A stretch of 50,540 nucleotides of DNA from Planctomycetaceae bacterium (lineage in GTDB: Bacteria > Planctomycetota > Planctomycetia > Planctomycetales > Planctomycetaceae). The DNA lies in assembly GCA_018699955.1 (NCBI GenBank), contig JABISG010000001.1:1-50540 (forward strand), read 5' to 3'. This document shows positions 1-9,670 of the stretch, piece by piece (the first letter of the stretch is position 1; each line of letters begins with the position of its first letter). Both the position numbers and the translations under genes were made by a program. The notes beneath the pieces are model-generated. The model was not told where the DNA came from, made no database searches, and saw only the letters and a program-made list of their open reading frames with translations.

Positions 1-320
1 AAAACACGGTGATCATTATCGGCTATCAAGCCGAGCACACACTGGGCCGCCGCATTGTTGAGCGTCAGCCGACCTTGCGGATCTTCGACCGCAATGTGCC
101 TCTGAGGGCGAACGTTGAAGTGTTGAACGGGCTGTCGGCGCATGCCGACGCCGAGGACTTCAAATGGTGGTACGAACACATGGCCCGCGAAAGCGGAATT
201 GGCCAGGCGTTTCTCGTTCACGGGGAATCCAAATCGTTGGAGGCGATGGCCGGACTGATCCACGATTTCTGCGACGAAGATGCGATCATTCCGGAACTGC
301 ATCAATCGTTTGAGCTGTGA
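1..320 (+). CDS. MBL-fold RNA metallo-hydrolase, C-terminal end (5' truncated by window)
   Basis: The open frame is already running at base 3 and stops at 318-320, so this is the last ~105 residues of a longer protein. The remnant has the C-terminal RNA-specificity pattern of CPSF/KsgA-type metallo-beta-lactamases: VIIIGYQAEHTLGRRIVE near the start, then NGLSAHADAEDFKWWYEH, where Ser-Ala-His-Ala-Asp supplies a late metal-binding His. The family processes or degrades RNA at a di-zinc centre in the cytoplasm. The catalytic HxHxDH core would lie upstream of the window. The GTG at base 9 is an internal codon, not a start. Family assignment is good; the substrate is unknown. Confidence 0.85.
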   Translation, partial: NTVIIIGYQAEHTLGRRIVERQPTLRIFDRNVPLRANVEVLNGLSAHADAEDFKWWYEHMARESGIGQAFLVHGESKSLEAMAGLIHDFCDEDAIIPELHQSFEL

Positions 321-399
321 TTTGCATGCAGGTATTGACAGACGTCCATCAACACAGTCGAATGCACCATTCTTCCGAATTGGTCACGGCGTGTGTGCA

Positions 400-846
400 A
401 TGCCTCATCCCGATAAGAACATGATCGCACTCGGCATTCGCCAGCCATGGGCCGAGCTGATTCTCCGCGGCACCAAGACCATCGAGGTTCGATCAAAACA
501 CACTGCAAAGCGCGGTGCAATCTATGTTTATGCGTCGAAGAAATTCGGAGGGATCGCCGCCGCCGATGACGCGATTGTCAGCCACCAGCTCGACGAGGAA
601 GCACTTCCACGCGGCCTGATTGTCGGTACCGTCGAGATTGTCGATTGTCGGCCCTGTGAACCAGCCGATGCCGCGGCGACCTGTGTCCCACCTTCGTACC
701 TGGAAAATCACTTTTCCTGGATGTTGGCCAACCCACAGCGATTCGACGAGCCATTGACCGTCCGGTTTCTACCGTACGGCGTGTGGTTTTATCCCTGGAA
801 ACGACGCAACGGCCGATCACGGCGTGGTGGCGAGCGGCCGGTGTAA
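400..846 (+). CDS. ASCH domain protein
   Basis: The product has 148 residues from the ATG at 400, chosen because the ASCH fold begins just after it. The frame is open further upstream but that part has no domain character. The ASCH pattern is clear: IRQPWAELILRGTKTIEVRS (about residues 13-32, with Lys26, Glu29 and Arg31 in the positions conserved in this PUA-like fold), then RGAIYVYASKK. ASCH proteins bind RNA or modified nucleotides and some hydrolyse acetylated nucleosides. Here only nucleic-acid or nucleotide binding can be inferred. The gene starts 79 bases after the metallo-hydrolase on the same strand, so the two could be co-transcribed. Confidence 0.7.
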   Translation: MPHPDKNMIALGIRQPWAELILRGTKTIEVRSKHTAKRGAIYVYASKKFGGIAAADDAIVSHQLDEEALPRGLIVGTVEIVDCRPCEPADAAATCVPPSYLENHFSWMLANPQRFDEPLTVRFLPYGVWFYPWKRRNGRSRRGGERPV

Positions 847-915
847 ACCGGCTGATGCATCTTGTTGATGTCGCGCGCAAAAGCCGTCGGGTTGCGGCCC
901 GAGGGATCGGACGGC

Positions 916-1716
916 CTAATTGTTTCGGGTTGCGGTCAGCATCTCTGCCGCAAATTCACCGACTTGCGTGACGGCAGCGCTAGTCTCTGCCGGTGGTTCG
1001 AGTTGGCGAACGATGGCCGAGCCGACAATGATGCCGTCGGCCACGGCCCGAAGACTCTCGACTTGATCGGGACGGCTCACGCCGAAACCGACTGCCAACG
1101 GCAGGTCGGTCTTCGTCTTCAACCACTCCAACTGGTCCTGAAGTTCAGCGGGCAACTCGTTGCGTACACCGGTCGTGCCGGCGACCGAGATACAGTAAAC
1201 GAACCCGCTGGCCGCGCTCAGAATTCGCTCAACGCGTTCGGGCGGCGTGAGCGGTGAGACGAGTTGAATGAGATCGAGTTCGTGCTTCTTGACGGCGGCG
1301 GCGAAATCGGCCGCTTCATCACCCGGCAAATCGGGGACAATCAGTCCAGAAAACCCGGACTCCTTCGCGCGGGCAAGAAACGCGTCGATTCCGATACGGA
1401 AGATGATTGCATAAGAGACCATCGCCACCAACGGTGGAATGTTCTCCCCTTTCAGGCTGCCCACGCCTTCAAAGATATCGTTGACGTGCAAGCCCTTTTC
1501 CAGCGCACGCGTGTATGACGCTTGAATGACGGGACCGTCGGCAATCGGATCGCTGTAGGGAAAACCGACTTCGATCAGATCGACGCCGCGTTCGGCCAGT
1601 TCGCGAATCAACGCCAACGTCGCCGCCATATCGGGATCGCCAGCGGTGACAAACGGCATGAATGCCATTTGGCCGCGAGATTGCAATTCTGAAAACGTGT
1701 CGTTAATGCGAGACAC
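916..1716 (-). CDS. trpA: Tryptophan synthase alpha chain
   Basis: This cytoplasmic subunit cleaves indole-3-glycerol phosphate to indole and glyceraldehyde 3-phosphate and passes indole to TrpB. The length (266 aa) is normal. LIEVGFPYSDPIADGP carries the catalytic pair at the textbook positions, Glu49 and Asp60. The phosphate-binding region is seen in AVGFGVSRPDQV and GIIVGSAIV near the C-terminus. It follows trpB on the same strand with a 66-base gap, the usual trpBA order. No other trp genes are in the window. Confidence 0.97.
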   Translation of the reverse strand: MSRINDTFSELQSRGQMAFMPFVTAGDPDMAATLALIRELAERGVDLIEVGFPYSDPIADGPVIQASYTRALEKGLHVNDIFEGVGSLKGENIPPLVAMVSYAIIFRIGIDAFLARAKESGFSGLIVPDLPGDEAADFAAAVKKHELDLIQLVSPLTPPERVERILSAASGFVYCISVAGTTGVRNELPAELQDQLEWLKTKTDLPLAVGFGVSRPDQVESLRAVADGIIVGSAIVRQLEPPAETSAAVTQVGEFAAEMLTATRNN

Positions 1717-1782
1717 CGGGGGCGTCCTTAGGTCAGGGGTCAGGAAGAGATCATTTGTTGATGCGATCTCTGAAATCTGGTT

Positions 1783-3009
1783 TCAAATTTCGCGGCCGAG
1801 CAGTCGGGCGACTTCATTTACATCTTTGTCGCCCCGCCCCGACAGGCAGACGACGACAATATCGTTCGGATCGCGCTTGCGAGCCGTCTTGAGCACCTGT
1901 GCGATGGCGTGCGAACTTTCGATTGCGGGAAGAATGCCTTCCAGCGTTGCCATTTTCTGGAAGGCGTCGAGCGCTTCGCTGTCGGTGATGGGCGTGTATT
2001 GAACCCGGCCGGTGTCTTTCCAATAGGCGTGTTCGGGGCCAACGCCGGGGTAATCGAGGCCGGCCGAAATCGAATGCACGTCGAGCGTCTGTCCGTCGTC
2101 GTCCTGCAAAACATAGCTGTAGCTGCCGTGTAGCACACCGGGGCCACCGTAGGTAATTGTTGCAGCATGTTCCCCCGAATCCGAACTGCGTCCGCCCGCT
2201 TCAACTCCGGTCAACTTCACTTCGGCGTCTTCAACAAAGGGGTAAAACATTCCCGCCGAATTTGACCCGCCGCCAACGCAGGCGATGATTTCGTTGGGCA
2301 AGCAGCCGGCCGACTCCAGAATCTGTTCTCGCGTCTCGTTGCCAATGACCGCTTGAAAATCGCGGACCATCATTGGAAACGGATGCGGCCCAACGACCGA
2401 GCCGATGATGTAATGTGTATCGCCGACCGAAGCCATCCAGTCGCGCATCGCCTCGTTCACCGCGTCGCGAAGTGTTCTCGAACCGCTGGTCACCGGGCGA
2501 ACTTCAGCGCCCATTGTCTTCATGTTGAAGACGTTCAGCCGTTGGCGACGGATGTCCTCTTCTCCCATGAAGACAACGCATTCCATCCCAAAGCGTGCAC
2601 AAGCGGTCGCGGTGGCGACACCGTGCTGGCCGGCTCCCGTTTCGGCAATCACACGTTTCTTGCCCATCCGCAGGGTCAGCAGCGCCTGCCCGATGGTGTT
2701 GTTGATTTTGTGTGCTCCGGTGTGATTGAGGTCTTCCCGCTTGAGATAAATCTGCGCCCCGCCGCAATGCTCGGTGAGCCGTTGTGCGAAATAAAGCGGG
2801 CTGGGACGGCCGACGTAGTTTTTCAGCAGGTCGCTCAACTCCGCCTGAAAGGCGTCGTCGTTCTTTGCCTGTTCGTATGCGGCCGTCAGTTCTTCCAGCG
2901 CGTGCATCAGCGTTTCGGGTACGAAGCGGCGGCCGAAGTCGCCAAAACGGCCCGAGGCATCGGGAACGTGGCTGCTGGCGGCTGTCGATGCGGTATCGAT
3001 GGAAGTCAT
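1783..3009 (-). CDS. trpB: Tryptophan synthase beta chain
   Basis: This PLP enzyme condenses indole with serine to give tryptophan. The product has 408 residues, close to the family norm. [14 protein letters not shown] places the PLP lysine at Lys101. AETGAGQHG (Glu123) and the phosphate-binding GGGSN loop (246-250) are intact. The first ~20 residues are a variable Ser/Ala/Thr-rich tail. The ATG at 3009 faces the divergent aminotransferase gene at 3153, so the 143-base gap between them should hold both promoters. I did not see an attenuator-like Trp-rich leader peptide there. Confidence 0.97.
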   Translation of the reverse strand: MTSIDTASTAASSHVPDASGRFGDFGRRFVPETLMHALEELTAAYEQAKNDDAFQAELSDLLKNYVGRPSPLYFAQRLTEHCGGAQIYLKREDLNHTGAHKINNTIGQALLTLRMGKKRVIAETGAGQHGVATATACARFGMECVVFMGEEDIRRQRLNVFNMKTMGAEVRPVTSGSRTLRDAVNEAMRDWMASVGDTHYIIGSVVGPHPFPMMVRDFQAVIGNETREQILESAGCLPNEIIACVGGGSNSAGMFYPFVEDAEVKLTGVEAGGRSSDSGEHAATITYGGPGVLHGSYSYVLQDDDGQTLDVHSISAGLDYPGVGPEHAYWKDTGRVQYTPITDSEALDAFQKMATLEGILPAIESSHAIAQVLKTARKRDPNDIVVVCLSGRGDKDVNEVARLLGREI

Positions 3010-3110
3010 ATGGTTTCTCGGATTCGTTGACGGTGTGAACCCGTCATTCTAGATGATCGATGCTGATTGTGCGAGAATGCGACGGTTGCAATATTCTTGG
3101 CGTACCGGGC

Positions 3111-3125
3111 GCGACCAATGGTCGC
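3111..3125. repeat. Short hairpin GCGACC-AAT-GGTCGC
   Basis: A perfect 6-bp inverted repeat with a 3-nt loop lies between trpB and the divergent aminotransferase gene. It is too far upstream to be the aminotransferase ribosome site. It may be an operator or a small dispersed hairpin like the others in this window. Confidence 0.35.
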
Positions 3126-3152
3126 GGCTTTACAATGGATGCAAGGTGGTGA

Positions 3153-4478
3153 ATGTTCGATTTTGAGATGGCCGAAACAGACGAGGCGCTGGCCGCGCTG
3201 AATGAACGTGGGCGGAACGTGTTGCCGGGCGGCGTTTGCAGCAGTACGCGGTTTAATCAGGCGTGGGGGCGGCCGGTGTACGCCTCGCGATCGCAGGGGG
3301 CGCGGTTCTGGGATATCCAGGGACGCGAGTTCCTCGACATGTCGATGAGCCACGGAGCCACTCTGCTGGGCCACGGACACGAATCACTCAAGCAAGTCTT
3401 CGAGAAAGCTTGGGAATTGGGCGGACTCTGCAGCCTCGATTCGCCGCTGCACATCGAACTGGCCGAAGAACTTTGTCGGCTCGTCCCCTGCGGTGAACGC
3501 GCGCGGTTCACTTCGTCCGGCTCCGAGGCGACACTGCATGCACTGCGGTTATGCCGGGCGGCAAGCGGACGTGAAAAGATCATCCGCTTCTTCGGCCACT
3601 TTCACGGTTACCACGAGCTGACGTTCATCGCCGGACACCCCCCTGCCGACCAATTGGATGCATCGCCACCGTACCGCGAAAGTGCAGGCATTCCGCAGTC
3701 GATGGCCGAATTGATCGTCCCATTGCCATACAACGACATCGCCGCGCTCGAAGCGGCCGTCGAACGCCACAAGGACGAAGTCGGGACGATTCTTATCGAG
3801 CCGGTCGATTTTAACTGTGGTTGCATTCTGCCCGAGCCGGGATTTCTGGAGCGGGCGCGCGAATTGGCGAGCGAACACAACATGGTGCTGTTCTTCGATG
3901 AGATTCAGTCGTTCGCAAAAAAGAGTGCCGGAGGGGCACAGCAGGATTTCGGTGTCACGCCCGATATTTGCACCATCGGCAAATCGTTGGGCGCGGGGTT
4001 GCCGCTCTCGGCCATTTTGGGATCGGCCGAATTGATGGACCGGTACAAGCCGGTGGGCGACGTGGCGCACTCGGGGACGTTCAATGCCCCGCTGACGTCA
4101 ATTCTCGCCGGGCTGGCGTTTGTTGCTGAGATCGATCGGCCGGAGTTCTGGCAGACGATTGAATCGCTGGCAGCGCGGCTGTTTGCCGGGCTGGATGACA
4201 TTGCCGCCCGCAGTCCGATTCCCGTGCGATTTCAGCGGCACGGCAGTCGGTTCGGCATCATCTTCGGCACGCGCGAGCCGGTGATCAACTATCGGCAAAG
4301 CTTGTGCCACAAGCCGGAGACGATGCTCGAATTCTGCCGACAAACGACCGACCGCGGCGTGTATTTTCACGACTACGGTGGCGGGGCGTGTCACCACGGG
4401 TTCTCGCTGGCGCACACTGCCGACGACATCGACCGCGTGCTGGAAGTGATGGACGAGTCGCTGCAAGCGATGGGGTGA
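3153..4478 (+). CDS. Class III PLP aminotransferase, glutamate-1-semialdehyde aminomutase-like
   Basis: The product has 441 residues and the complete class III aminotransferase core. These are a GSEA phosphate-binding turn (123-126), FFDEIQSF with the cofactor-binding Asp249, and TIGKSLGAGLPLSAI with the PLP lysine at Lys277. A His/Gly-rich segment (GHFHGYHE, about 148-155) stacks on PLP in relatives. It resembles HemL-type aminomutases, but HemL identity cannot be claimed from the sequence alone because many such paralogues act on other amines. It is divergent from trpB and appears monocistronic. Confidence 0.85.
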   Translation: MFDFEMAETDEALAALNERGRNVLPGGVCSSTRFNQAWGRPVYASRSQGARFWDIQGREFLDMSMSHGATLLGHGHESLKQVFEKAWELGGLCSLDSPLHIELAEELCRLVPCGERARFTSSGSEATLHALRLCRAASGREKIIRFFGHFHGYHELTFIAGHPPADQLDASPPYRESAGIPQSMAELIVPLPYNDIAALEAAVERHKDEVGTILIEPVDFNCGCILPEPGFLERARELASEHNMVLFFDEIQSFAKKSAGGAQQDFGVTPDICTIGKSLGAGLPLSAILGSAELMDRYKPVGDVAHSGTFNAPLTSILAGLAFVAEIDRPEFWQTIESLAARLFAGLDDIAARSPIPVRFQRHGSRFGIIFGTREPVINYRQSLCHKPETMLEFCRQTTDRGVYFHDYGGGACHHGFSLAHTADDIDRVLEVMDESLQAMG

Positions 4479-4504
4479 GCGTATGCCGAAACGACACTCG
4501 ATTG

Positions 4505-4537
4505 AGAAACCCGATTTTTTGGAAAAGCCGGGTTTCT
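4505..4537. terminator. Possible hairpin terminator after the aminotransferase
   Basis: Arms AGAAACCCG (4505-4513) and CGGGTTTCT (4529-4537) form a 9-bp stem around a 15-nt loop, 26 bases past the aminotransferase stop. No clear T-run follows, so intrinsic termination is only a possibility. Confidence 0.3.
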
Positions 4538-4713
4538 GGCATGCGGTATCTCACACCTGCGTTTCTTGCGTGCAATGTGGTGGCGGAAACTGGTAGAGTG
4601 GGGCTTTGCAAATTCAGTTCGCCCGCATGGGGATTTTCGCTCTCGGCTGTATGTCTTGGCCGGGGATGCGAGGCGATCACTCAGCATATCGATTCAACCG
4701 CTGGAGTTGCCAG

Positions 4714-6552
4714 ATGCCGGTTAAGGTTCGTTGTTCCGGTTGTGAGAAAGTTCTCAACGCGCCCGATAAGGCGCGCGGCAAGTCGTTGAAGTGTCCGCAT
4801 TGCTCGGAAAGAGTCCGCGTTCCGGCGCGCAAGAAAAGCGGGGCGACAGGGGCGAAAAAGAAGAAGCGAACGCGCCGGCCCGCCGATGACGGCGACTTTC
4901 TCGGTGGCATGAATCTCGATCGTATGGAAGACGAGTCGGCCGACGTCTGCCAAAAGTGTGGTGCCACCGTCTACGAAGACGACGAAGTCTGCAAAGCCTG
5001 CGGCATTAACCTGGCGACCGGCAAGACCCACGTGAAACGCAAAGGCCCCGATCCGTCACGGTTCTACGGCGAAGCGTGGTCCGGTTCGTGGAGTTTTATG
5101 CTCAAGAACATGAAGCTTGCGTTCTTCACCGGAAGCGTGTGGACGCTGTTTTTTGTCCTGTATGTGGGTGGAGCGGCGGCAACAGGTGCCCTACACACAT
5201 GGGAAACCGGCCGCGCCATTGAGGCCGACAAAGTACAGCGGGAGAAAGACTCCAAGGTTGGAGCGAAACCGGGGGAGGAAAAACAAGTTCAGGCACCAAT
5301 GACGCGCGGACAGGCCGCGATCAAGGCGGTGACGACACCGCCCGTCCTGGCCATGGGTTTCGTGACCGTCTTGATGGTGATGGGAGGGCTGGGCTGGGGT
5401 TGGAACGTTTCGGCGAAAGTCATCGAGCAAACGATGCGAAAGAAGAAACAGCTTGAGATGCGAAAGGTGCAATTCGATTTCTTTCAAAACGTGATCCTCG
5501 GATTCAAAGCCTTTTTCTGGCCCATAGTGGTTTTAATGCCAGTGTTCGCCGTTGCTCTCTTGGCCATTGTTCCAATGATCATCGCGAGTGCGCTCGTATT
5601 CGGCTCGATGGGTCCTTTGGGGATTACGCTCATCGCGCTCGGCTTGTACACAATTCCCATTTTCGTCTTCCCCGTCGCGCAGGTCCACATGACCATGCCG
5701 TACACTTACCCGGCGTTCTTGCCTTGGGACATGCTACGACTTTTCTTCCGCAACATTGGTCCTGCGCTGTATTGGCTGGTGATGTACATCGTTGTGGTTT
5801 CGCCGTTGCTTGTCATCTGTGGAATTCTAATGTGGCAGTTCGGTAGCGACCTCATACCAACAATCGCAGGTAAGCTAATCGACATGACGGCTTGGGCTGT
5901 CAAAACCATCGGTGAAGACCCGGAGAAACGAGACGCATTTACCTTTAAGGCCCTGTGGCTTTGCGTTGCCGGCTTGTCGCTATCAATTGGGACGGCACTT
6001 GTCATGATCCCGCTATCGTTTCCGGCGCTGTTTCTGATGCGTGCCAACGGTCTATTGGGTTATTACAACCGCCGCACGCTGGATCTGGTCACCCGGCAAA
6101 AACCGAACATTCCCTGCGGCTTCTGGGTGCGATACCTGGCGATGATGATCGATGGGTTGTTGATTCTGTTGGCGATGGTCGTTTTGAGCATCGTGTTCCA
6201 ATTGGCGACCTTTATTATCAACTCAATCGGTTACGATTTCACCTTGAAAGCGCAAGCCTATGCCTTTCTGGGAATCTTCGTGCTGATGCCCATGTATTAC
6301 TACACAAAATCGGAAGCGGGCATCTTCCAGGGAACGCTGGGCAAGCGGTCGCTGGGAATCAAAGTCGTCAACATGAAGGACGAACCGATTTCGCTCAAAC
6401 AGGCCTATGGGCGATTTTGGGGTAAGTTCATCTCGACGATCATCCTGGGAGGCGGATATGTCATGGCCGGTTTGACCGAAAACAAGCAGGCGCTGCACGA
6501 CCAGATGGCCAAGGCAAAGGTCGTTTGGGAAGGCGACGACGAACGCAGCTAG
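4714..6552 (+). CDS. Zinc-ribbon and RDD-family membrane protein
   Basis: The product has 612 residues from the ATG at 4714. The frame is open back to 4606, but the zinc ribbon starts right at 4714. A zinc ribbon uses Cys7, Cys10, Cys27 and Cys30. A Lys/Arg-rich linker follows, then a second CxxC pair set (Cys79, Cys82, Cys93, Cys96). Several hydrophobic helices come next, and the C-terminal ~150 residues form an RDD domain (FWVRYLAMMIDGLLILL ... GTLGKRSLGIKVV). RDD proteins are poorly characterised, with some linked to ion transport. The double zinc ribbon plus RDD layout is one I associate with planctomycetes. It appears to be a lone gene with no transport partner nearby. Confidence 0.75.
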   Translation: MPVKVRCSGCEKVLNAPDKARGKSLKCPHCSERVRVPARKKSGATGAKKKKRTRRPADDGDFLGGMNLDRMEDESADVCQKCGATVYEDDEVCKACGINLATGKTHVKRKGPDPSRFYGEAWSGSWSFMLKNMKLAFFTGSVWTLFFVLYVGGAAATGALHTWETGRAIEADKVQREKDSKVGAKPGEEKQVQAPMTRGQAAIKAVTTPPVLAMGFVTVLMVMGGLGWGWNVSAKVIEQTMRKKKQLEMRKVQFDFFQNVILGFKAFFWPIVVLMPVFAVALLAIVPMIIASALVFGSMGPLGITLIALGLYTIPIFVFPVAQVHMTMPYTYPAFLPWDMLRLFFRNIGPALYWLVMYIVVVSPLLVICGILMWQFGSDLIPTIAGKLIDMTAWAVKTIGEDPEKRDAFTFKALWLCVAGLSLSIGTALVMIPLSFPALFLMRANGLLGYYNRRTLDLVTRQKPNIPCGFWVRYLAMMIDGLLILLAMVVLSIVFQLATFIINSIGYDFTLKAQAYAFLGIFVLMPMYYYTKSEAGIFQGTLGKRSLGIKVVNMKDEPISLKQAYGRFWGKFISTIILGGGYVMAGLTENKQALHDQMAKAKVVWEGDDERS

Positions 6553-6587
6553 CCGCTTTTATCACGCGACGCGGTGCTTCGCTTGGG

Positions 6588-8441
6588 TTATCGTTGTTTT
6601 GCGCCTTCACCCAGCGTCGATAACAATTTCTTCGCTGCGGCATGTTGTGGATCGAGCGCCAGCGCGCGACGGCAATGTTGAATCGCTTCGGCTCGTTCGC
6701 CTTTGTGGTCCGCGAAACAGCGGGCGGCGCGAAAATGGACGTCGGCGTTCCAGGGGCGGCGAATGAGATCGCAGCGGCGATAAACCAGTTCGCGCGTGAG
6801 GTCTCCTTCGCTGCGGTAATGGTCGCCGAGCGCTTCGGCCAGTCGCGTCATCATGTCGTCCAACGAAAGGTCGGCAAACACTTGCTGACTGGCCTCATCG
6901 AGAACACCGAGTTCCTGCTTGATCTTGGCGATGAGTTCTTCCGCATGCACGGCCGCGTCAAATGTCTCGTTCATCGGGAAGACGTTCAGCACGCGCAACG
7001 CCTGAGAGAGTCCCGAAATCCGATCTTCCGGCAGCAGTCCCAGCAGCGCGTCGAATTCTGCATCCGCAGGAACTTTCGCCTCGTCCCATTCCCGGCCGAG
7101 GACGTCCGCTTGCACGAAGTGGCCGAGAAGGGACGCCAGTCGCCGATGCCCCACGAGATTGTAGTGAACGTGTTCCAGAAAGAGTTCCGAACCAAGCGCC
7201 CGTGGTCCCGCATCGGTTGCCAGTTGCTTTGCGGTATCGGCAAAGAAGATATTCGATTTGTCTGATCGTGTGGCGACATCGCGAACGATTCCGCCGAACG
7301 AACTTGGCGCTCGGAAGCGGCAACCGTCGATGTCGCGGGCCAATTCGAATGCCTCACGTGACTCGTCGAAACGCTCCAGTCCCTCCAGACATTGTCCCAG
7401 ACGGTAAAACAGCAACGATGAATCATCGGAGATTGTTTTCGCGCTTTCGAGGTGTGTTAACGCTTCGGTCCACGACGCGGTCGCGGTGAGTTCTCGCCCC
7501 CGATTGAATGACGTCAACCAACGCTCGCGGTCTTTGTCGGCCAGTTGTTCCGGCACATGGAAACTCACGGGGCTGTGTCCGCTGAGATTCGAGGCGACCG
7601 TCGTCAACACGACGGGAATTCCAGCAGACGATGTCGTATCGACAATGCGCTGCAAATTGGATCGATAGCAACTCTCTGCCTGCTGAAACAACGGACCGCT
7701 CCGCGGAATTGTTACCGTTGCCGGCAGCGACTCCATCGCGTTCGTCCGGTTCGCTTCGTCATCGGCAAAGCAGCCGGCAACCAGTTGAAACAGGCGAGTC
7801 CGCCGGGCTTTTACGGCCATCGAATAAGCAGCCTGCGGTGCCACAGAATCTGTCGATGCGACGCCGGTTGGTCCATAGAATTCGTTGTGACCGGTGTGGA
7901 CGATGATCAAATCCGGTTCCATTGCGACGGCCTGACCGACAATGTCGGCCACACTGAAACTGTTGATCGCGATGATGCCCGTGTTGATCACCTCGAATCT
8001 TTGTCCGGTGTTCTGTTGGTTGAGCAAGACCTCCAACTGTCTGGGAAACGCGAGTTCCGGAGGGTAGGGAAACCCGAGGACCGTCGATCCTCCCACAACG
8101 ACAATACGGTACACGCCATCGGGCCGCGGCAATTCGAACCGTCGCGGCTCGGGACCGGCCAATTCTCGCCCCCCAAAGTAACCTTTCTCCGCCAGGGGAT
8201 TGACCTGATAGCGAAGAGCCGTCGGTTTGCCTGGAACATCAATCACCAGGTTCAAGTCATCGCCGACGCCAAATGCAATCAACAACAACTCCACGATTGC
8301 GAGAATCAGCACCGGCAGCGCAATCGCAGCCAAACGAAAGCACCAGCGTCTGCGCTTCGACGACTCCTTTAGCGGCTGATCAGCGGGTGAGCCGGATGCC
8401 TTGCCATCGTTTGTTTTCGGTGTCGGTGCATCGCCCGTCAT
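6588..8441 (-). CDS. Membrane-anchored SGNH/GDSL hydrolase with TPR region
   Basis: The product has 617 residues. A cytoplasmic Ser/Lys-rich head is followed by one membrane segment at about 37-57, so the rest is probably outside the cytoplasm. The SGNH fold follows: VVVGGST with the nucleophile candidate Ser119, a TGIIAIN block, HTGHNEFYG with Asn186, and a late HVHYNLVGH block that should supply the catalytic His. TPR-like helices lie in the middle and at the C-terminus (RCFADHKGERAEAIQHCRRALALDP). The start ATG overlaps the cytochrome stop by 4 bases, so the two are probably translationally coupled. An esterase or acyl-hydrolase role is inferred; the substrate is unknown. Confidence 0.8.
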   Translation of the reverse strand: MTGDAPTPKTNDGKASGSPADQPLKESSKRRRWCFRLAAIALPVLILAIVELLLIAFGVGDDLNLVIDVPGKPTALRYQVNPLAEKGYFGGRELAGPEPRRFELPRPDGVYRIVVVGGSTVLGFPYPPELAFPRQLEVLLNQQNTGQRFEVINTGIIAINSFSVADIVGQAVAMEPDLIIVHTGHNEFYGPTGVASTDSVAPQAAYSMAVKARRTRLFQLVAGCFADDEANRTNAMESLPATVTIPRSGPLFQQAESCYRSNLQRIVDTTSSAGIPVVLTTVASNLSGHSPVSFHVPEQLADKDRERWLTSFNRGRELTATASWTEALTHLESAKTISDDSSLLFYRLGQCLEGLERFDESREAFELARDIDGCRFRAPSSFGGIVRDVATRSDKSNIFFADTAKQLATDAGPRALGSELFLEHVHYNLVGHRRLASLLGHFVQADVLGREWDEAKVPADAEFDALLGLLPEDRISGLSQALRVLNVFPMNETFDAAVHAEELIAKIKQELGVLDEASQQVFADLSLDDMMTRLAEALGDHYRSEGDLTRELVYRRCDLIRRPWNADVHFRAARCFADHKGERAEAIQHCRRALALDPQHAAAKKLLSTLGEGAKQR

Positions 8442-9604
8442 TCTCGCTCTTCCTCGATTGCCGGTGGATCGGCCTCACCCCGAATTCGGATCCAATGATC
8501 GTGGAAGGAGATGGTCGGGTGAATCTCAACCCGTGGCATGTGGCACGAAATGCAGCCGGTGCTCGGAGAGACGCTGCATTGAACGGCCTGCGAGACATCC
8601 GCCGAATGGCATTGCAAGCATTTCTGCTCGTAGTCGCGAGTCGATCTTTTTGCGGCATGCTGGTGCGGGTCGTGGCAGGTTGAGCAGAGCAACCGTTGCG
8701 ACTTCACGTAACACTTCGATTGGACGAGACCCACCGGTTGATAGCGAACGATCTTTGCGTTGTCCCGACGAATTTGGCTCGGCTTGATGTTGTTCACACC
8801 GCGGTGACATTCGGCACAGATACTGATTTGCTTATCCGTCCGCCATGACCGGCTCTCGAAGCCGGCGTTTGTCGCTGTCGGGTCGTCGGCCATCAATGTC
8901 GCGTGCGAAGCACCACCGGAATGGCAGCTTTCGCAACCGACGTTGGGAATGAGATCGACGAGCGTGTCGTCCTGGATACTGCAGGATGTGGTGTGGCATC
9001 CGAAGCAGCGTTCGAGGGTCTCTCCACGAATGACACGGCCGAAGTGTTCAATCTCGTGCTGAACCTTGAGGCCAAGCTGCCCGGGTGTGAGTGCCGCTCG
9101 ATCCATGCCGCTGAACCACGTAACTCGGTGTTCGATACCGACTGGTGTACCACTTCCGTCCGGGGTCAACGCCATCAGCGTCATTGCGTGTTCGCCCGAT
9201 CCAAACGCGAACTGCAGGGGAAACCGGTCACCACCAAACACACCGGGAACGGACACATCGACACCGGATTCGTTCGCCCGATATTGGAACGTCTTGCCAC
9301 GTTCCCGATCTTCAAATGTCAGACCGTCGAACTGTTCCCGCAAGGGGAAATCGCGCGTTGACCAGAAGGTTCGTGCGTGGCCGCTTTGCAAATAGTTTTG
9401 GAACTGCTCGGCGTGGCACTCTTCGCAGTTGGAAGAGCCGACAAATCGTTCCGTATTTCCGGCGGACGAGGGTGGGTGAGGCGGACTTTTCGAATCGGTC
9501 CCGCTCCACATCGACCAGCCACCGAAAATTGCAGCGACCGCCGAAATCGCCACGGCAGCGAATACGAAAGACAATCGGTTTGTTCGGACAGTCGGGTTCT
9601 GCAT
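8438..9604 (-). CDS. Seven-haem c-type cytochrome, membrane-anchored
   Basis: The product has 388 residues with an N-terminal hydrophobic helix (about 11-31) as signal or anchor. Seven CxxCH haem sites can be read: CEECH (60), CFGCH (200), CESCH (224), CAECH (263), CSTCH (307), CLQCH (329) and CISCH (351). The 136-residue gap between haems 1 and 2 suggests an inserted domain. Spare histidines (for example in HDPHQH and HDHW) could be distal ligands. It should carry electrons on the outer face of the membrane. It is coupled by a 4-base overlap to the SGNH hydrolase downstream and lies in the run starting with the CRTAC1-like gene. It resembles cytochrome c554-type multihaem proteins only in general form. 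Confidence 0.85.
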   Translation of the reverse strand: MQNPTVRTNRLSFVFAAVAISAVAAIFGGWSMWSGTDSKSPPHPPSSAGNTERFVGSSNCEECHAEQFQNYLQSGHARTFWSTRDFPLREQFDGLTFEDRERGKTFQYRANESGVDVSVPGVFGGDRFPLQFAFGSGEHAMTLMALTPDGSGTPVGIEHRVTWFSGMDRAALTPGQLGLKVQHEIEHFGRVIRGETLERCFGCHTTSCSIQDDTLVDLIPNVGCESCHSGGASHATLMADDPTATNAGFESRSWRTDKQISICAECHRGVNNIKPSQIRRDNAKIVRYQPVGLVQSKCYVKSQRLLCSTCHDPHQHAAKRSTRDYEQKCLQCHSADVSQAVQCSVSPSTGCISCHMPRVEIHPTISFHDHWIRIRGEADPPAIEEERE

Positions 9605-9670
9605 GCGGCAAGTATATCAAAACTTCAGGCAAGGAAACGCGCCGAAGAGAGTGACATGGCGCGGATGCGC